64,000 nt of DNA from Chitinophaga sp. HK235. GTDB lineage: Bacteria > Bacteroidota > Bacteroidia > Chitinophagales > Chitinophagaceae. The notes below the pieces were generated by a model. It had not been told where the DNA came from. It did no database searches and worked only from the letters and a program-made list of their open reading frames with translations. A program made the translations under genes and the position numbers. Location of the stretch: positions 6,260,501 through 6,324,500 of the forward strand of contig NZ_CP073766.1 of assembly GCF_018255755.1 (NCBI RefSeq), read 5' to 3'. How positions within the stretch are numbered: the first letter of the stretch is position 1; each line of letters begins with the position of its first letter. This document shows, piece after piece, positions 46,257-54,789 of this stretch.

Positions 46257-48542
46257 ATGAGAATTTTTTATATACTTTTCATTGCCTGTATGGCGATGCA
46301 GATGAGCTATGCCCAGCAACTGGAAGGACGCATAGCAGATGCCCGGACCCGGGAAGCCTTACCAGGCGTAAGTATCAACCTGATCGAAGCCGGCAAGGGC
46401 TGCACCAGCAATGCGCAGGGACGTTATGTATTGTCCGTACCTGCCGGAAACGATTCGCTGAAGATTTCCTATGTAGGATACATCACACTTAAAATACCTG
46501 CCTCAGCGGCAGCACAAACGCCGGTCATCTACCTGGAAGCCAGTTCCACCAACCTGAATGAGATCATCGTTTCTTCTTCCAGAGAAAAACAATATCGCAC
46601 AGAAGCACCGGTAGCCATCAGCACCATTTCTCCACAAACATTACAGGAAACCAAAGCCACCACCCTGGACAAAGTGTTGAATAAAGTAAGCGGAGTTTAT
46701 ATGGTAGATCTGGGTAATGAACAACATACGATGGCTATCCGTCAGCCTATCGGCTACAAAAGCCTTTTCCTGTATCTGGAAGATGGTATTCCCATCCGTA
46801 CAGTAGGAGACTTTAACCACAATGCGCTGATAGAAATCAATATGGCCGCACTGCGTAATATCGAAGTGATCCGCGGACCGGCCTCTTCTATGTATGGCAG
46901 TGAAGCAGTGGGCGGGGCTGTCAACTTTATCACAGCAGTGCCTACGCTGGTGCCTACCGCCAAAGTACAGCTGGAGGCCAGTAACTGGGGATATAAACGT
47001 ACTGACTTCAGTGTTTCCGATACCAAAGGCAAAGCCGGTTTTTTTGTAGGCGGCTACTATGCAGATCAACACAATGGTTATATGGACCATAGCGACTTTC
47101 ATAAACTGGCGCTGACTGCGAGAACGGATATACAGCTCAACGAAAAAAATAAATGGACTACCGCTGCCACGCTGGTGAATTATAAAACAGATCAGACGGG
47201 TGGTTTAGATAGCGCACACTTTTTTGCAAAAGATTACCGCAACTTCCAGACTTTCAGTTACAGAGAAGTGAAAGCCCTGCGTATACGCAGTACACTCGAC
47301 CATGAATGGGATAGCCGCAACCATACCAGTGTGACCGCTTTCTTCCGCCACACTACTATCGGACAGAATCCTTTTTATGCGATCAAGGATGTGCGTAATA
47401 CCTTAAAGGCAAGAGGAGAAATCAACAGTGATGCTTTTTATAGTTATGGCATTATTGCACAGCATAAGAAAGATTTCGACTGGAAGAGTGCTTCGCTGAT
47501 AGCCGGTGTGAGCGCGGATTACAGCCCAGCTACCTATAACGCCAATTATATTGATATTGATAAAGATGCCGCTGGTTATTATGTCGGCTACCGGCTCACC
47601 GATTCAGTGCTCACCAATTACCGCGTAGGGTTGCTGAATACAGCTGCCTATACGCAGTTTGCCTTTATGCCGCTGGCTAACATGCGGATAGTGGCTGCAC
47701 TGCGTTATGACAGGATGGACTATGATTTTAACAACCATCTGCCTCCTTCTGCCTTTACCGGTGCTCCCAGCGAACGCAATAACTTCAATGCGCTCACTCC
47801 CAAACTGGGACTGACTTATAACCTTCAGCATAACAGAGGGCTGTATGCGAATTACAGTAAAGGTTTTGCACCTCCTAATATTTCAGAACTGTACAGAGGG
47901 GTGAAAGTGCCGGTATTGAAATCTGCTAACTACAATAACTACGAAGCCGGCGGCTGGTTTGGTTTTGCGCAAAATAAAGGATATGTGGATGTCAGTGTGT
48001 ATCTGATGAAAGGAAGCAATGAAATTGTGAGTGTCCGTACTGCGGATGGTTCTTATGAAAACCAGAATGCAGGTGCTACTACTCATCGTGGTATTGAATG
48101 GAATGCCCGCTACACGCCACTTCGTTCTGTATTTATACGGACCAGCGGCACCTATGCGTCTCATATCTTTGACGCCTATACGGAGAGTGGAAAAACATAC
48201 GACCACAATGCTATGAATGGTGCGCCCAAATGGATCACCAATACGGAACTGACCTGGAAACCTTCTCTGCTGAGAGGTTTCAGGATAGGTGGAGAGTGGC
48301 AGCATATCAGTGGGTATTATATGGATGCTGCCAATACGGCCTGGTATAATGGATACGATCTGTTTAATATCAGAGCTGGTTATCAGTGGAAAGGCTTTGA
48401 TTGCTGGCTCAACTGTATGAATGCAGGTGACCGCCTGTATGCTACTACTGCAGAAAAATCTGCTTATGGCAAGAGTTACAGGGTTGGTCCCCGTCAAACT
48501 TTCAACTTTGGAGTAGCTTATACTTTTACCGGAAAAAGATAA
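46257..48542 (+). CDS. TonB-dependent outer-membrane receptor
   Basis: The 761 residues comprise a signal peptide ending SYAQQ, a carboxypeptidase-regulatory-like domain (about 20-100, with GVSINLIEAGKG), a plug domain (about 110-225, with IEVIRGPASSMYGSEAVGGA) and a 22-strand-type barrel ending RQTFNFGVAYTFTGKR. It is a transport receptor rather than a SusC protein, as it is shorter and has no SusD partner. The ligand may be a metal or metal chelate, going by its cysteine-rich neighbours. The BNR lipoprotein gene starts two bases after its stop. Confidence 0.9.
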   Translation: MRIFYILFIACMAMQMSYAQQLEGRIADARTREALPGVSINLIEAGKGCTSNAQGRYVLSVPAGNDSLKISYVGYITLKIPASAAAQTPVIYLEASSTNLNEIIVSSSREKQYRTEAPVAISTISPQTLQETKATTLDKVLNKVSGVYMVDLGNEQHTMAIRQPIGYKSLFLYLEDGIPIRTVGDFNHNALIEINMAALRNIEVIRGPASSMYGSEAVGGAVNFITAVPTLVPTAKVQLEASNWGYKRTDFSVSDTKGKAGFFVGGYYADQHNGYMDHSDFHKLALTARTDIQLNEKNKWTTAATLVNYKTDQTGGLDSAHFFAKDYRNFQTFSYREVKALRIRSTLDHEWDSRNHTSVTAFFRHTTIGQNPFYAIKDVRNTLKARGEINSDAFYSYGIIAQHKKDFDWKSASLIAGVSADYSPATYNANYIDIDKDAAGYYVGYRLTDSVLTNYRVGLLNTAAYTQFAFMPLANMRIVAALRYDRMDYDFNNHLPPSAFTGAPSERNNFNALTPKLGLTYNLQHNRGLYANYSKGFAPPNISELYRGVKVPVLKSANYNNYEAGGWFGFAQNKGYVDVSVYLMKGSNEIVSVRTADGSYENQNAGATTHRGIEWNARYTPLRSVFIRTSGTYASHIFDAYTESGKTYDHNAMNGAPKWITNTELTWKPSLLRGFRIGGEWQHISGYYMDAANTAWYNGYDLFNIRAGYQWKGFDCWLNCMNAGDRLYATTAEKSAYGKSYRVGPRQTFNFGVAYTFTGKR

Positions 48543-48544
48543 TT

Positions 48545-49750
48545 ATGAAGAGGATAGTTATAATGATTACAGTGGGGTTACTGGGGTTATGGTCGTGTAA
48601 GCCGCAACAGCATGGAGGTACAGCAGTAGTGTTGTCGCACAGCGGAATGGATGCTTCCTGTCCCTACATTACCAGGGACGCATCGGGGAATACGGTGATT
48701 AGCTGGGTGGAGAAGGATAGTACTGCAGATACCGGTGTTATGTTGTATGCAGTATCTAACGATAACGGGCATACGTTTTCTGAGCCTGTGAGGATAGCTG
48801 CCACCGCTGGGGTATACCCGCATGCGGAAAACCTGCCCAAGCTGCTTTTTAAACCAGATGGCAGTGCGATCGCCCTGTTTGGGGTGGAACAGCACGATCC
48901 CCGGAATAAGTATGCGGGAAAAGTGATGTATACACTTTCTGCCGATGGAGGAAAAACCTGGGACAATGCGCGGCCTTTAGTGACAGATACGGCAGGTTAT
49001 GATCAGCGGTATTTTGATATGGCGCTGTTGCCTGGCGGAGAAGCGGCGGCGATCTGGCTCGATAACCGTAAGGATACCAAAGCGGAAGGATCTACCCTGT
49101 ATTGGGCTGTAACGGCGGGGCCGCAGGGCTTTCAGGCCGCGAGGCCGGTGGCACATACTGTCTGCCAGTGCTGCCGTACCCGTTTATATGTAGCCAGCAA
49201 TGGCGATGTGCACCTGGCTTATCGTGATATCATCAATGATTCTATCCGTGATATGGTGCACCAGGTGTCTTTAGATGGCGGAAAGTCTTTCAGTGAGCCG
49301 GTACGTATCAGTGCAGACAACTGGGTGGTGAAAGGGTGCCCGCATACCGGCCCGGCGCTGACGGCCAACCGTAAGGGGTTGCATTTTGCCTGGTTTACGA
49401 TGGGAGGAGGACAAGGTGTTTTTTATGCAGGATCGGAGGATAACGGTAAAACCTATACGCAGAAAGAATCGCTGAGTAAAGCACCTATGGCCAAACATCC
49501 GCAGATCGTGACAGCGGCCGACGACAAGGTGGTAGTGGTATGGGACGAACCGGTGAAGTGGCAGGGAGATTTCCGCAGCAGGGTAGGTATGGCGGTCAAA
49601 TCGCCCGAAGGGCAAACGATCAGCAGTCGTTCACTCACGGCTGATAGCCTCTATGCTACCTATCCGGTAGTGAGTGCCCTGGCCGGTAAATCAGTGCTGG
49701 TCGCTTATACAAGAAAAGGAGAGGTGGTGTATGAAGTAGTATCTATCTGA
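48545..49750 (+). CDS. BNR/Asp-box repeat lipoprotein with Cys-rich site
   Basis: Predicted lipoprotein of 401 residues with lipobox Cys18 (LWSC). At least four Asp-box motifs of the sialidase type are visible: SNDNGHTF, SADGGKTW, SLDGGKSF and SEDNGKTY, so a six-bladed propeller is likely. I do not see the arginine triad needed to call a sialidase with confidence. Mature cysteines are at 39, 207, 209, 210 and 265, including the tight cluster CQCC and GCPHTGP. That pattern suggests a metal-binding propeller. Probably works with the receptor before it. Confidence 0.75.
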   Translation: MKRIVIMITVGLLGLWSCKPQQHGGTAVVLSHSGMDASCPYITRDASGNTVISWVEKDSTADTGVMLYAVSNDNGHTFSEPVRIAATAGVYPHAENLPKLLFKPDGSAIALFGVEQHDPRNKYAGKVMYTLSADGGKTWDNARPLVTDTAGYDQRYFDMALLPGGEAAAIWLDNRKDTKAEGSTLYWAVTAGPQGFQAARPVAHTVCQCCRTRLYVASNGDVHLAYRDIINDSIRDMVHQVSLDGGKSFSEPVRISADNWVVKGCPHTGPALTANRKGLHFAWFTMGGGQGVFYAGSEDNGKTYTQKESLSKAPMAKHPQIVTAADDKVVVVWDEPVKWQGDFRSRVGMAVKSPEGQTISSRSLTADSLYATYPVVSALAGKSVLVAYTRKGEVVYEVVSI

Positions 49751-49791
49751 AAAATAAGATTACGGGAAACGTTGCTTATGTGTTTAAAATC

Positions 49792-49827
49792 AAAAAGAGG
49801 GTGTATCAAAAGGCACCCTCTTTTTTT
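49792..49827. terminator. Hairpin at the left end of the insertion element
   Basis: Stem AAAAAGAGGGTG (49792-49803) with CACCCTCTTTTT (49814-49825), then more Ts. It may be the terminator of the BNR gene, the subterminal hairpin of the insertion element, or both. Confidence 0.7.
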
Positions 49828-51517
49828 ATGTAAGGTCAAACCAAATGAGGTGTTTTTGGTTTTTATAGCATGCCCAAAGGAAAAACACTTTCAGTAGTCT
49901 TTAAAGCAAACCTACAACACCAGGCGATGCTTTTTCCACCCGAAATTGGAGATCTGATAGCAGAGAATCACCCAGTCCGTGTTGTGGATAATGTGATCGA
50001 AAAGATCGACATCACTTTATTATTAAAGCGGTATAAAGCAGGAGGGACGAGCAGTTATCATCCCCGAATGCTATTGAAAGTTCTTATTTACGCCTATATA
50101 AATAACATTTACAGCAGTCGTAAAATAGAAGAAGCACTAGGACAGAACATCCACTTTATGTGGGTAAGCGGAATGAGTAAACCTGATCATAATACTATCA
50201 ATAGGTTCCGCGGCGAACGCCTACAAAAAGTATTACAGCCTATATTTACCCAAGTGGTCCTGCTGTTATGTGAAGAAGGCTTATTAAACATAAAAGAGTT
50301 ATACACTGACGGGACAAAGATAGAAGCCCAGGCCAATCGCTATAGTTTTGTATGGGGCAATGGTATTAAGAATAGCAAAGAAAAAATAAAACAGCAGCTA
50401 AATGACTTGTGGAAATATGCCCAATCAGTGGCAGCTTCAGAGTTAGATGATGATACAGACCCATCTGGCTATGACAAAATAGACAGCGAAAAAGTCAGTA
50501 AAACAATAGCCGCTATCAATGAAGCCATCAAAGACAAACCAGTAGATAAGCAGATCAGACAAAAGCTGGGATATGCTCGCCGTAACTGGCCTACAGCCTT
50601 GGAGAAGTATGAAAAGCAAGAAGAAATCTTAGGTACAGACCGCAATAGTTATAGCAAAACCGATCCCTCTGCCACCTTTATGCGAATGAAAGAAGACCAT
50701 ATGGGGAATGGTCAGCTCAAACCAGCATATAATCTTCAAATAAGTACTAATAATCAATATATCGTCAATTACAGCCTCCATCAGCAGACTACAGACACTT
50801 CCACTTTAATTAATCACCTCCAACAGTATATAAATCAATATAAGCGTGTACCCAGCAATATTACAGCAGATGCAGGGTATGGTAGTGAACAGAACTATCA
50901 GTGGCTGGAAAACAAGCGGATCACAGCTTATGTAAAGCATACTTCCTTCGACCGAAATCAGCGCCAGTCAACTAAAGCAGCGGAAAAGTTCAAGGTTGAA
51001 AACTTACCCTACAATGCTGAAAAAGATTATTACATCTGCCCTGCTGGCCAGCGAATGCGCAGAAAAAGCATATTCCCCAAAACAAACAAAAACGGTTATG
51101 AACAAACGATAACTACGTATCAGGCTAGAACATGCGAGGGGTGTACATTACGGACGCAATGCCATAAACAACCAACAAATCGTGTCATAGAAGTAAATCA
51201 TAATCTAAATCGCCTTAAATCTCTGGCTGACAAGCGATTAAAAACGAAAAAAGGTATACAGAAGCGCAAACAACGATGCTACGATGTGGAGCCTGTCTTC
51301 GCTAATATCAAGCATAACCATGGCTTTAAAAGATTTATGCTGAAAGGGTTGGATAAAATAACCACCGAAATAGGATTACTGGCCATGGCTCACAATCTTA
51401 GAAAGAAAACAGCATAAAATCGGACTAACCCTTCACTCCTAAAAATGAAAATCACAAAATCATTATAAAAATCTGGATATCAAACAAAGAAGCCGTCTCT
51501 TGTTTTGAGACGGCTTC
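49797..51517 (+). mobile_element. IS1182-type insertion sequence
   Basis: About 1.7 kb holding one intact transposase. The proposed ends are imperfect inverted repeats: GAGGGTGTATCAAAA (49797-49811) and, on the minus strand, GAAGCCGTCTCAAAA (51517-51503), matching at 11 of 15 positions. Each end also forms its own hairpin. No target-site duplication could be identified, so the ends are tentative; the transposase itself is clear. Confidence 0.5.
49870..51417 (+). CDS. IS1182-family transposase
   Basis: DDE transposase of 515 residues, full length and with no stop or frameshift. The N-terminal domain has FPPEIGDLIAENHPVRVVD and SSRKIEEALGQNIHFMWVSG. Catalytic residues are expected in ELYTDGTKIEAQAN (first Asp), ITADAGYGSEQNY (second Asp) and VEPVFANIKHNHGFKRF (Glu). 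A zinc-like cluster CEGCTLRTQC lies before the last motif. Coding composition is more A-rich than the neighbours, consistent with recent transfer. The element may still be active. Confidence 0.93.
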   Translation: MPKGKTLSVVFKANLQHQAMLFPPEIGDLIAENHPVRVVDNVIEKIDITLLLKRYKAGGTSSYHPRMLLKVLIYAYINNIYSSRKIEEALGQNIHFMWVSGMSKPDHNTINRFRGERLQKVLQPIFTQVVLLLCEEGLLNIKELYTDGTKIEAQANRYSFVWGNGIKNSKEKIKQQLNDLWKYAQSVAASELDDDTDPSGYDKIDSEKVSKTIAAINEAIKDKPVDKQIRQKLGYARRNWPTALEKYEKQEEILGTDRNSYSKTDPSATFMRMKEDHMGNGQLKPAYNLQISTNNQYIVNYSLHQQTTDTSTLINHLQQYINQYKRVPSNITADAGYGSEQNYQWLENKRITAYVKHTSFDRNQRQSTKAAEKFKVENLPYNAEKDYYICPAGQRMRRKSIFPKTNKNGYEQTITTYQARTCEGCTLRTQCHKQPTNRVIEVNHNLNRLKSLADKRLKTKKGIQKRKQRCYDVEPVFANIKHNHGFKRFMLKGLDKITTEIGLLAMAHNLRKKTA

Positions 51518-51524
51518 TTTTCAT
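51486..51524. terminator. Hairpin at the right end of the insertion element
   Basis: A perfect 14-bp stem (51486-51499 with 51507-51520), seven-base loop, T-rich on the plus strand after it. It may stop transcription leaving the transposase gene and also that of the small minus-strand gene. Confidence 0.75.
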
Positions 51525-51539
51525 TGTTAATTTCTTTGG

Positions 51540-51695
51540 TCAGCTATAGCTCCAGCTATAACCCTCACTCCAGTCTTTGCGCGAAGCCCAGCGGCCATAG
51601 TTGCCTTTGCGGGACTTGCCGAAATAAAGGCGCCAATATTCTTTCCACCTTGGATAGTACAGGCGCAATACGTACATAGTTAAGAATGTAAGCAT
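51540..51695 (-). CDS. Small aromatic-rich basic ORF, 51 residues
   Basis: Reading from ATG at 51695 to TGA at 51540 gives 51 residues very rich in Trp, Tyr, Arg and Lys, with PRWKEYWRLYFGKSRKGNYG in the middle and DWSEGYSWSYS at the end. An internal Met at residue 7 (51677) is an alternative start. I do not recognise it. Trp and Tyr density is unusual for chance sequence. It lies between the insertion sequence and the SDR gene. The remaining bases of the 51418-51851 gap show nothing else. Confidence 0.45.
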   Translation of the reverse strand: MLTFLTMYVLRLYYPRWKEYWRLYFGKSRKGNYGRWASRKDWSEGYSWSYS

Positions 51696-51851
51696 AGGGA
51701 TATGGTTTTCATTAAATGGATAGAGTCGGTTCTCGGCTTGTTTTAGTTTGATGACATTGGTATATATCTTTTACGCATAGGGATTGCAAAAGATATATAA
51801 GTGTTTTCAAATATAGAAAAATACACTTAACTATATACTCACATAAACGTG

Positions 51852-52607
51852 TTAATTTTTATCAATATAATAGGCATTGGCCTGTTGCAAAGGTGTTAGT
51901 ACGAGGTCATTGATACAAACATGCGGAGGCAGGGTAGTGCAATAGTATACCACATCAGCCACATCTTTGGCACTCATGGGAATAAAGCCTTTGTATACAT
52001 CTTTGGCTTTGTCTTCGTCGCCTTTGAAGCGTACCAGGGAGAACTCAGTTTCAGCGGCACCCGGGTGGATGGCGGTTACCTTTATCCGGTAGGGCAGCAG
52101 GTCTATGCGCATACCTTCGGAAATAGCATCTACAGCAGCTTTGGTGGCACAGTATACGTTGCCTTTGGCATATACGGTTTTGGCGGCGGTAGAGCCGATG
52201 TTGATAATATGGCCACGGGTACGGGAACGCATCCACGGAATCACGGTACGGGAAACATACAACAGCCCTTTGACGTTGGTGTCTATCATCGTATTCCAGT
52301 CTTCGGTGTCTCCTTCATCGATGGTGCTGAGGCCAGCTGCCAGTCCGGCGTTGTTGATCAGGATATCCACCGCTTTCCATTCTTCGGGGATGCTGTTCAG
52401 TGCTGCCTGTACGGCCTGTTCATCTCTGACATCAAAATTAAGGGCCAGCACATTGGCACCATACTCCTGAGAAAGTTGTGTTTTCAGTGTTTCCAGCCTT
52501 TCCTTGCGACGACCAGTGATGATCACGTCATGGCCTTTTGCTGCAAATATTTCTGCACATGCCTGGCCAAACCCTGCCGTAGCACCTGTAATAAGAACGA
52601 TTCCCAT
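51852..52607 (-). CDS. Short-chain dehydrogenase/reductase
   Basis: Classical SDR enzyme of 251 residues. The NADP-binding TGATAGFGQACAEIF is at the N-terminus, with GRRKERLE after strand two pointing to NADP(H). NNAG follows in ILINNAGLA; the catalytic Ser lies in NIGSTAA and Tyr-Lys in YCATK. The whole resembles the YdfG/serine 3-dehydrogenase group that acts on 3-hydroxy acids, but the substrate is not certain. Monocistronic as far as can be seen. Confidence 0.88.
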   Translation of the reverse strand: MGIVLITGATAGFGQACAEIFAAKGHDVIITGRRKERLETLKTQLSQEYGANVLALNFDVRDEQAVQAALNSIPEEWKAVDILINNAGLAAGLSTIDEGDTEDWNTMIDTNVKGLLYVSRTVIPWMRSRTRGHIINIGSTAAKTVYAKGNVYCATKAAVDAISEGMRIDLLPYRIKVTAIHPGAAETEFSLVRFKGDEDKAKDVYKGFIPMSAKDVADVVYYCTTLPPHVCINDLVLTPLQQANAYYIDKN

Positions 52608-52708
52608 AATAACATGATTGGTGGCCCTCCCTGTTGGTTGGTGCCTGTTGAAACAATACTGTAAAATTAGGATGATATCACCTAAAAAAAGGATACTTTT
52701 TCCATGAA

Positions 52709-54637
52709 CTAACGGATGAGTGTAACAGTCCCCTTTTTGAAGATATCCTTACCGTTGAAGTCGGTGGCCTTCAGTATCCACAGATAAGTGTCTACAGGAG
52801 CCGGCATGCCTTTGTAGGTACCGTCCCATCCGCTTCTGAAATCTGTGGAGGAATAGATCTCCTGGCCCCAGCGGTTGTAAATCCGGAAAAACTGGTAATG
52901 AACAATGCCTACCGGTATAAAGCGGAAACGGTCATTCACGCCGTCGCCGTTAGGTGTAAAGGCATTGGGGATATACATTTCCGGGCCGGTGAAATACTTG
53001 ACACTGATGCTATCATACCCAACACAACCCTGCAGATCGGATACCTTCAGTACATACGTGATGTCTTTATTATAATTAAGCACCGGACGGGCAATATGAG
53101 GATCGCTGAGTCCGTCGGGAGGCTGCCAGGTATAAATATCTCCGCCACTGCCCTGCATTACCATAGTTTGTCCTTTGGCCAGAATGGTGTCGTTGCCGGC
53201 GAAAGGTACCACTTCGTAAATACGCACGTTTTGTGTAACGGTTTTTTCACATTGTTTGTCGGTATGAAGGGTGAGCGTCACCGTATATACGTTCCCTTTA
53301 GGAAAGGTATACTGGACGCTGCGGTCCTGGCCTGGCAGCCTTACGCTGTCGGCAGTGCCGAAATTCCAGGTACGGCTGGTGATTTGGCCGTATAGGTAGG
53401 AGGAGGTGTCATTGAAACTAATGGGGTCTTCCTTGCAGAAACCGGCAGTGGTAAAACCGGCTTTCAACCCGGGATAGTTGTGTACTTCTCCGTTGATGCT
53501 GTCCCGGCAGACGAGATGGGGATTGACCACCAGTTTTACTTTATAGATGCCGGTATCCGGGTATTGATGGTAGAAGAGGGTCTTGCTGTCTGTGAGCGTA
53601 TCTGTTCCGTCACCGAAGGTCCAGTAGTAGGTGGAACTATACCCTGAATTACTGTAGTTGGGTATGGCTACCTTTAATTCCGGTGTTTCCGAGCAATTGT
53701 TGAGTACGGAAGGGAATTTGGCGGCTATTTTGGTGGTGCAGTCAAATACGGTGAGCAGAATATCTTTGCTATGTATACCGAGGAATCGTTTGGTGGTCCG
53801 GTCGTATTCATACACGCATACTGTGATCACATATTTGCCTGGTTTGTTTGGTGTACAGGTGATCATCCCTTTATTATCGATAGAGATGCCCGGACTTCCG
53901 CCCATGGGATTAGTGCCCGAGTAAGGGGAAATGTAGCGTACTGTGGAATTATACGGAGGAGGAGTGGTGGAATTGATATCATTGTTGGCAGTACCATCCG
54001 TGAGGGCACTGCAAAGGCTATAGGTCAAACTATCCCCGTCTTCATCAAATGCGGCATAATCTATTTTAAAGGGCATACTATTGCAGATAACGATGGCGGT
54101 GTCTTTATTGAAATAAGCACTGTTATTGTAAGGTCTTGATTCAGCACCGGGAATGATGGTGTAGTAGGTAGACCCTTCATGTTCTGAATCATAGATATTG
54201 GCCAGTTTCTCTCCGCGGCAACAACGTTGTGAGGCTACATAATAGCCGCCGAAGACAGGTGCCAGATCGATGGTGGCGGTATAAAAGGCTACTTCCAGGT
54301 GTTGGGCCTGTGGTGCAAGGCAGGGGTTTTTCAAGGTGTCTATGAGTGGCATAACCTGACTCATGTAGAGATATATGGAAGACAATACTTTGGTGCCATT
54401 GGCCGTATATACGTTGGCCACTACCGGGTTTTCGAACTTGTCGATACAACCTTGACGGTCGCCACAGGTGAAGTCTGCGTCGCGGTATAGCTTGAGGGTG
54501 ATGAGATAACGGTAGCGGGTATTATCTCCATTCATGCCTATCGTCTTATAATATATTTCGCCACCAATGATGTGGTATCCAGCTGCGATGAGGTTAAACA
54601 AACAGCAGCTAATAACCAGTAGTAAGACTCGCTTCAT
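52709..54637 (-). CDS. PKD-domain surface protein with T9SS type B sorting domain
   Basis: Secreted by the type IX system. From MKRVLLLVISCCL (54637) there is a signal peptide, then an N-terminal domain beginning HIIGGEIYYK that is shared with the next gene. In the middle are at least two PKD-like domains (YYWTFGDGTDTL, RTWNFGTADSV). The last 90 residues form the gliding-motility-type C-terminal domain: YIPNAFTPNGDGVNDRF, FRIYNRWGQEIYSS and a closing GTVTLIR. The frame also opens 10 codons earlier. Role: adhesin-like or matrix protein; unknown. Confidence 0.85.
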   Translation of the reverse strand: MKRVLLLVISCCLFNLIAAGYHIIGGEIYYKTIGMNGDNTRYRYLITLKLYRDADFTCGDRQGCIDKFENPVVANVYTANGTKVLSSIYLYMSQVMPLIDTLKNPCLAPQAQHLEVAFYTATIDLAPVFGGYYVASQRCCRGEKLANIYDSEHEGSTYYTIIPGAESRPYNNSAYFNKDTAIVICNSMPFKIDYAAFDEDGDSLTYSLCSALTDGTANNDINSTTPPPYNSTVRYISPYSGTNPMGGSPGISIDNKGMITCTPNKPGKYVITVCVYEYDRTTKRFLGIHSKDILLTVFDCTTKIAAKFPSVLNNCSETPELKVAIPNYSNSGYSSTYYWTFGDGTDTLTDSKTLFYHQYPDTGIYKVKLVVNPHLVCRDSINGEVHNYPGLKAGFTTAGFCKEDPISFNDTSSYLYGQITSRTWNFGTADSVRLPGQDRSVQYTFPKGNVYTVTLTLHTDKQCEKTVTQNVRIYEVVPFAGNDTILAKGQTMVMQGSGGDIYTWQPPDGLSDPHIARPVLNYNKDITYVLKVSDLQGCVGYDSISVKYFTGPEMYIPNAFTPNGDGVNDRFRFIPVGIVHYQFFRIYNRWGQEIYSSTDFRSGWDGTYKGMPAPVDTYLWILKATDFNGKDIFKKGTVTLIR

Positions 54638-54789
54638 GATTGGGGTACTGCTCTCTGAATTTAACAAAAAAAGAGCAGACCCGGTTCAGTCGGGACCAGT
54701 ATTATTTGCAGGAACAGCAGGGTGTTTCAGGTGAGGGGTTTATATGCAAATAAATATCGGCATACTTAAATCTTTACATTTCAGAACCT

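Noticed and set aside
48545..49750. Calling the BNR lipoprotein a sialidase
   Set aside because: Asp-box repeats only show the propeller fold; the arginine triad and catalytic residues were not identified, and the cysteines suggest another role.
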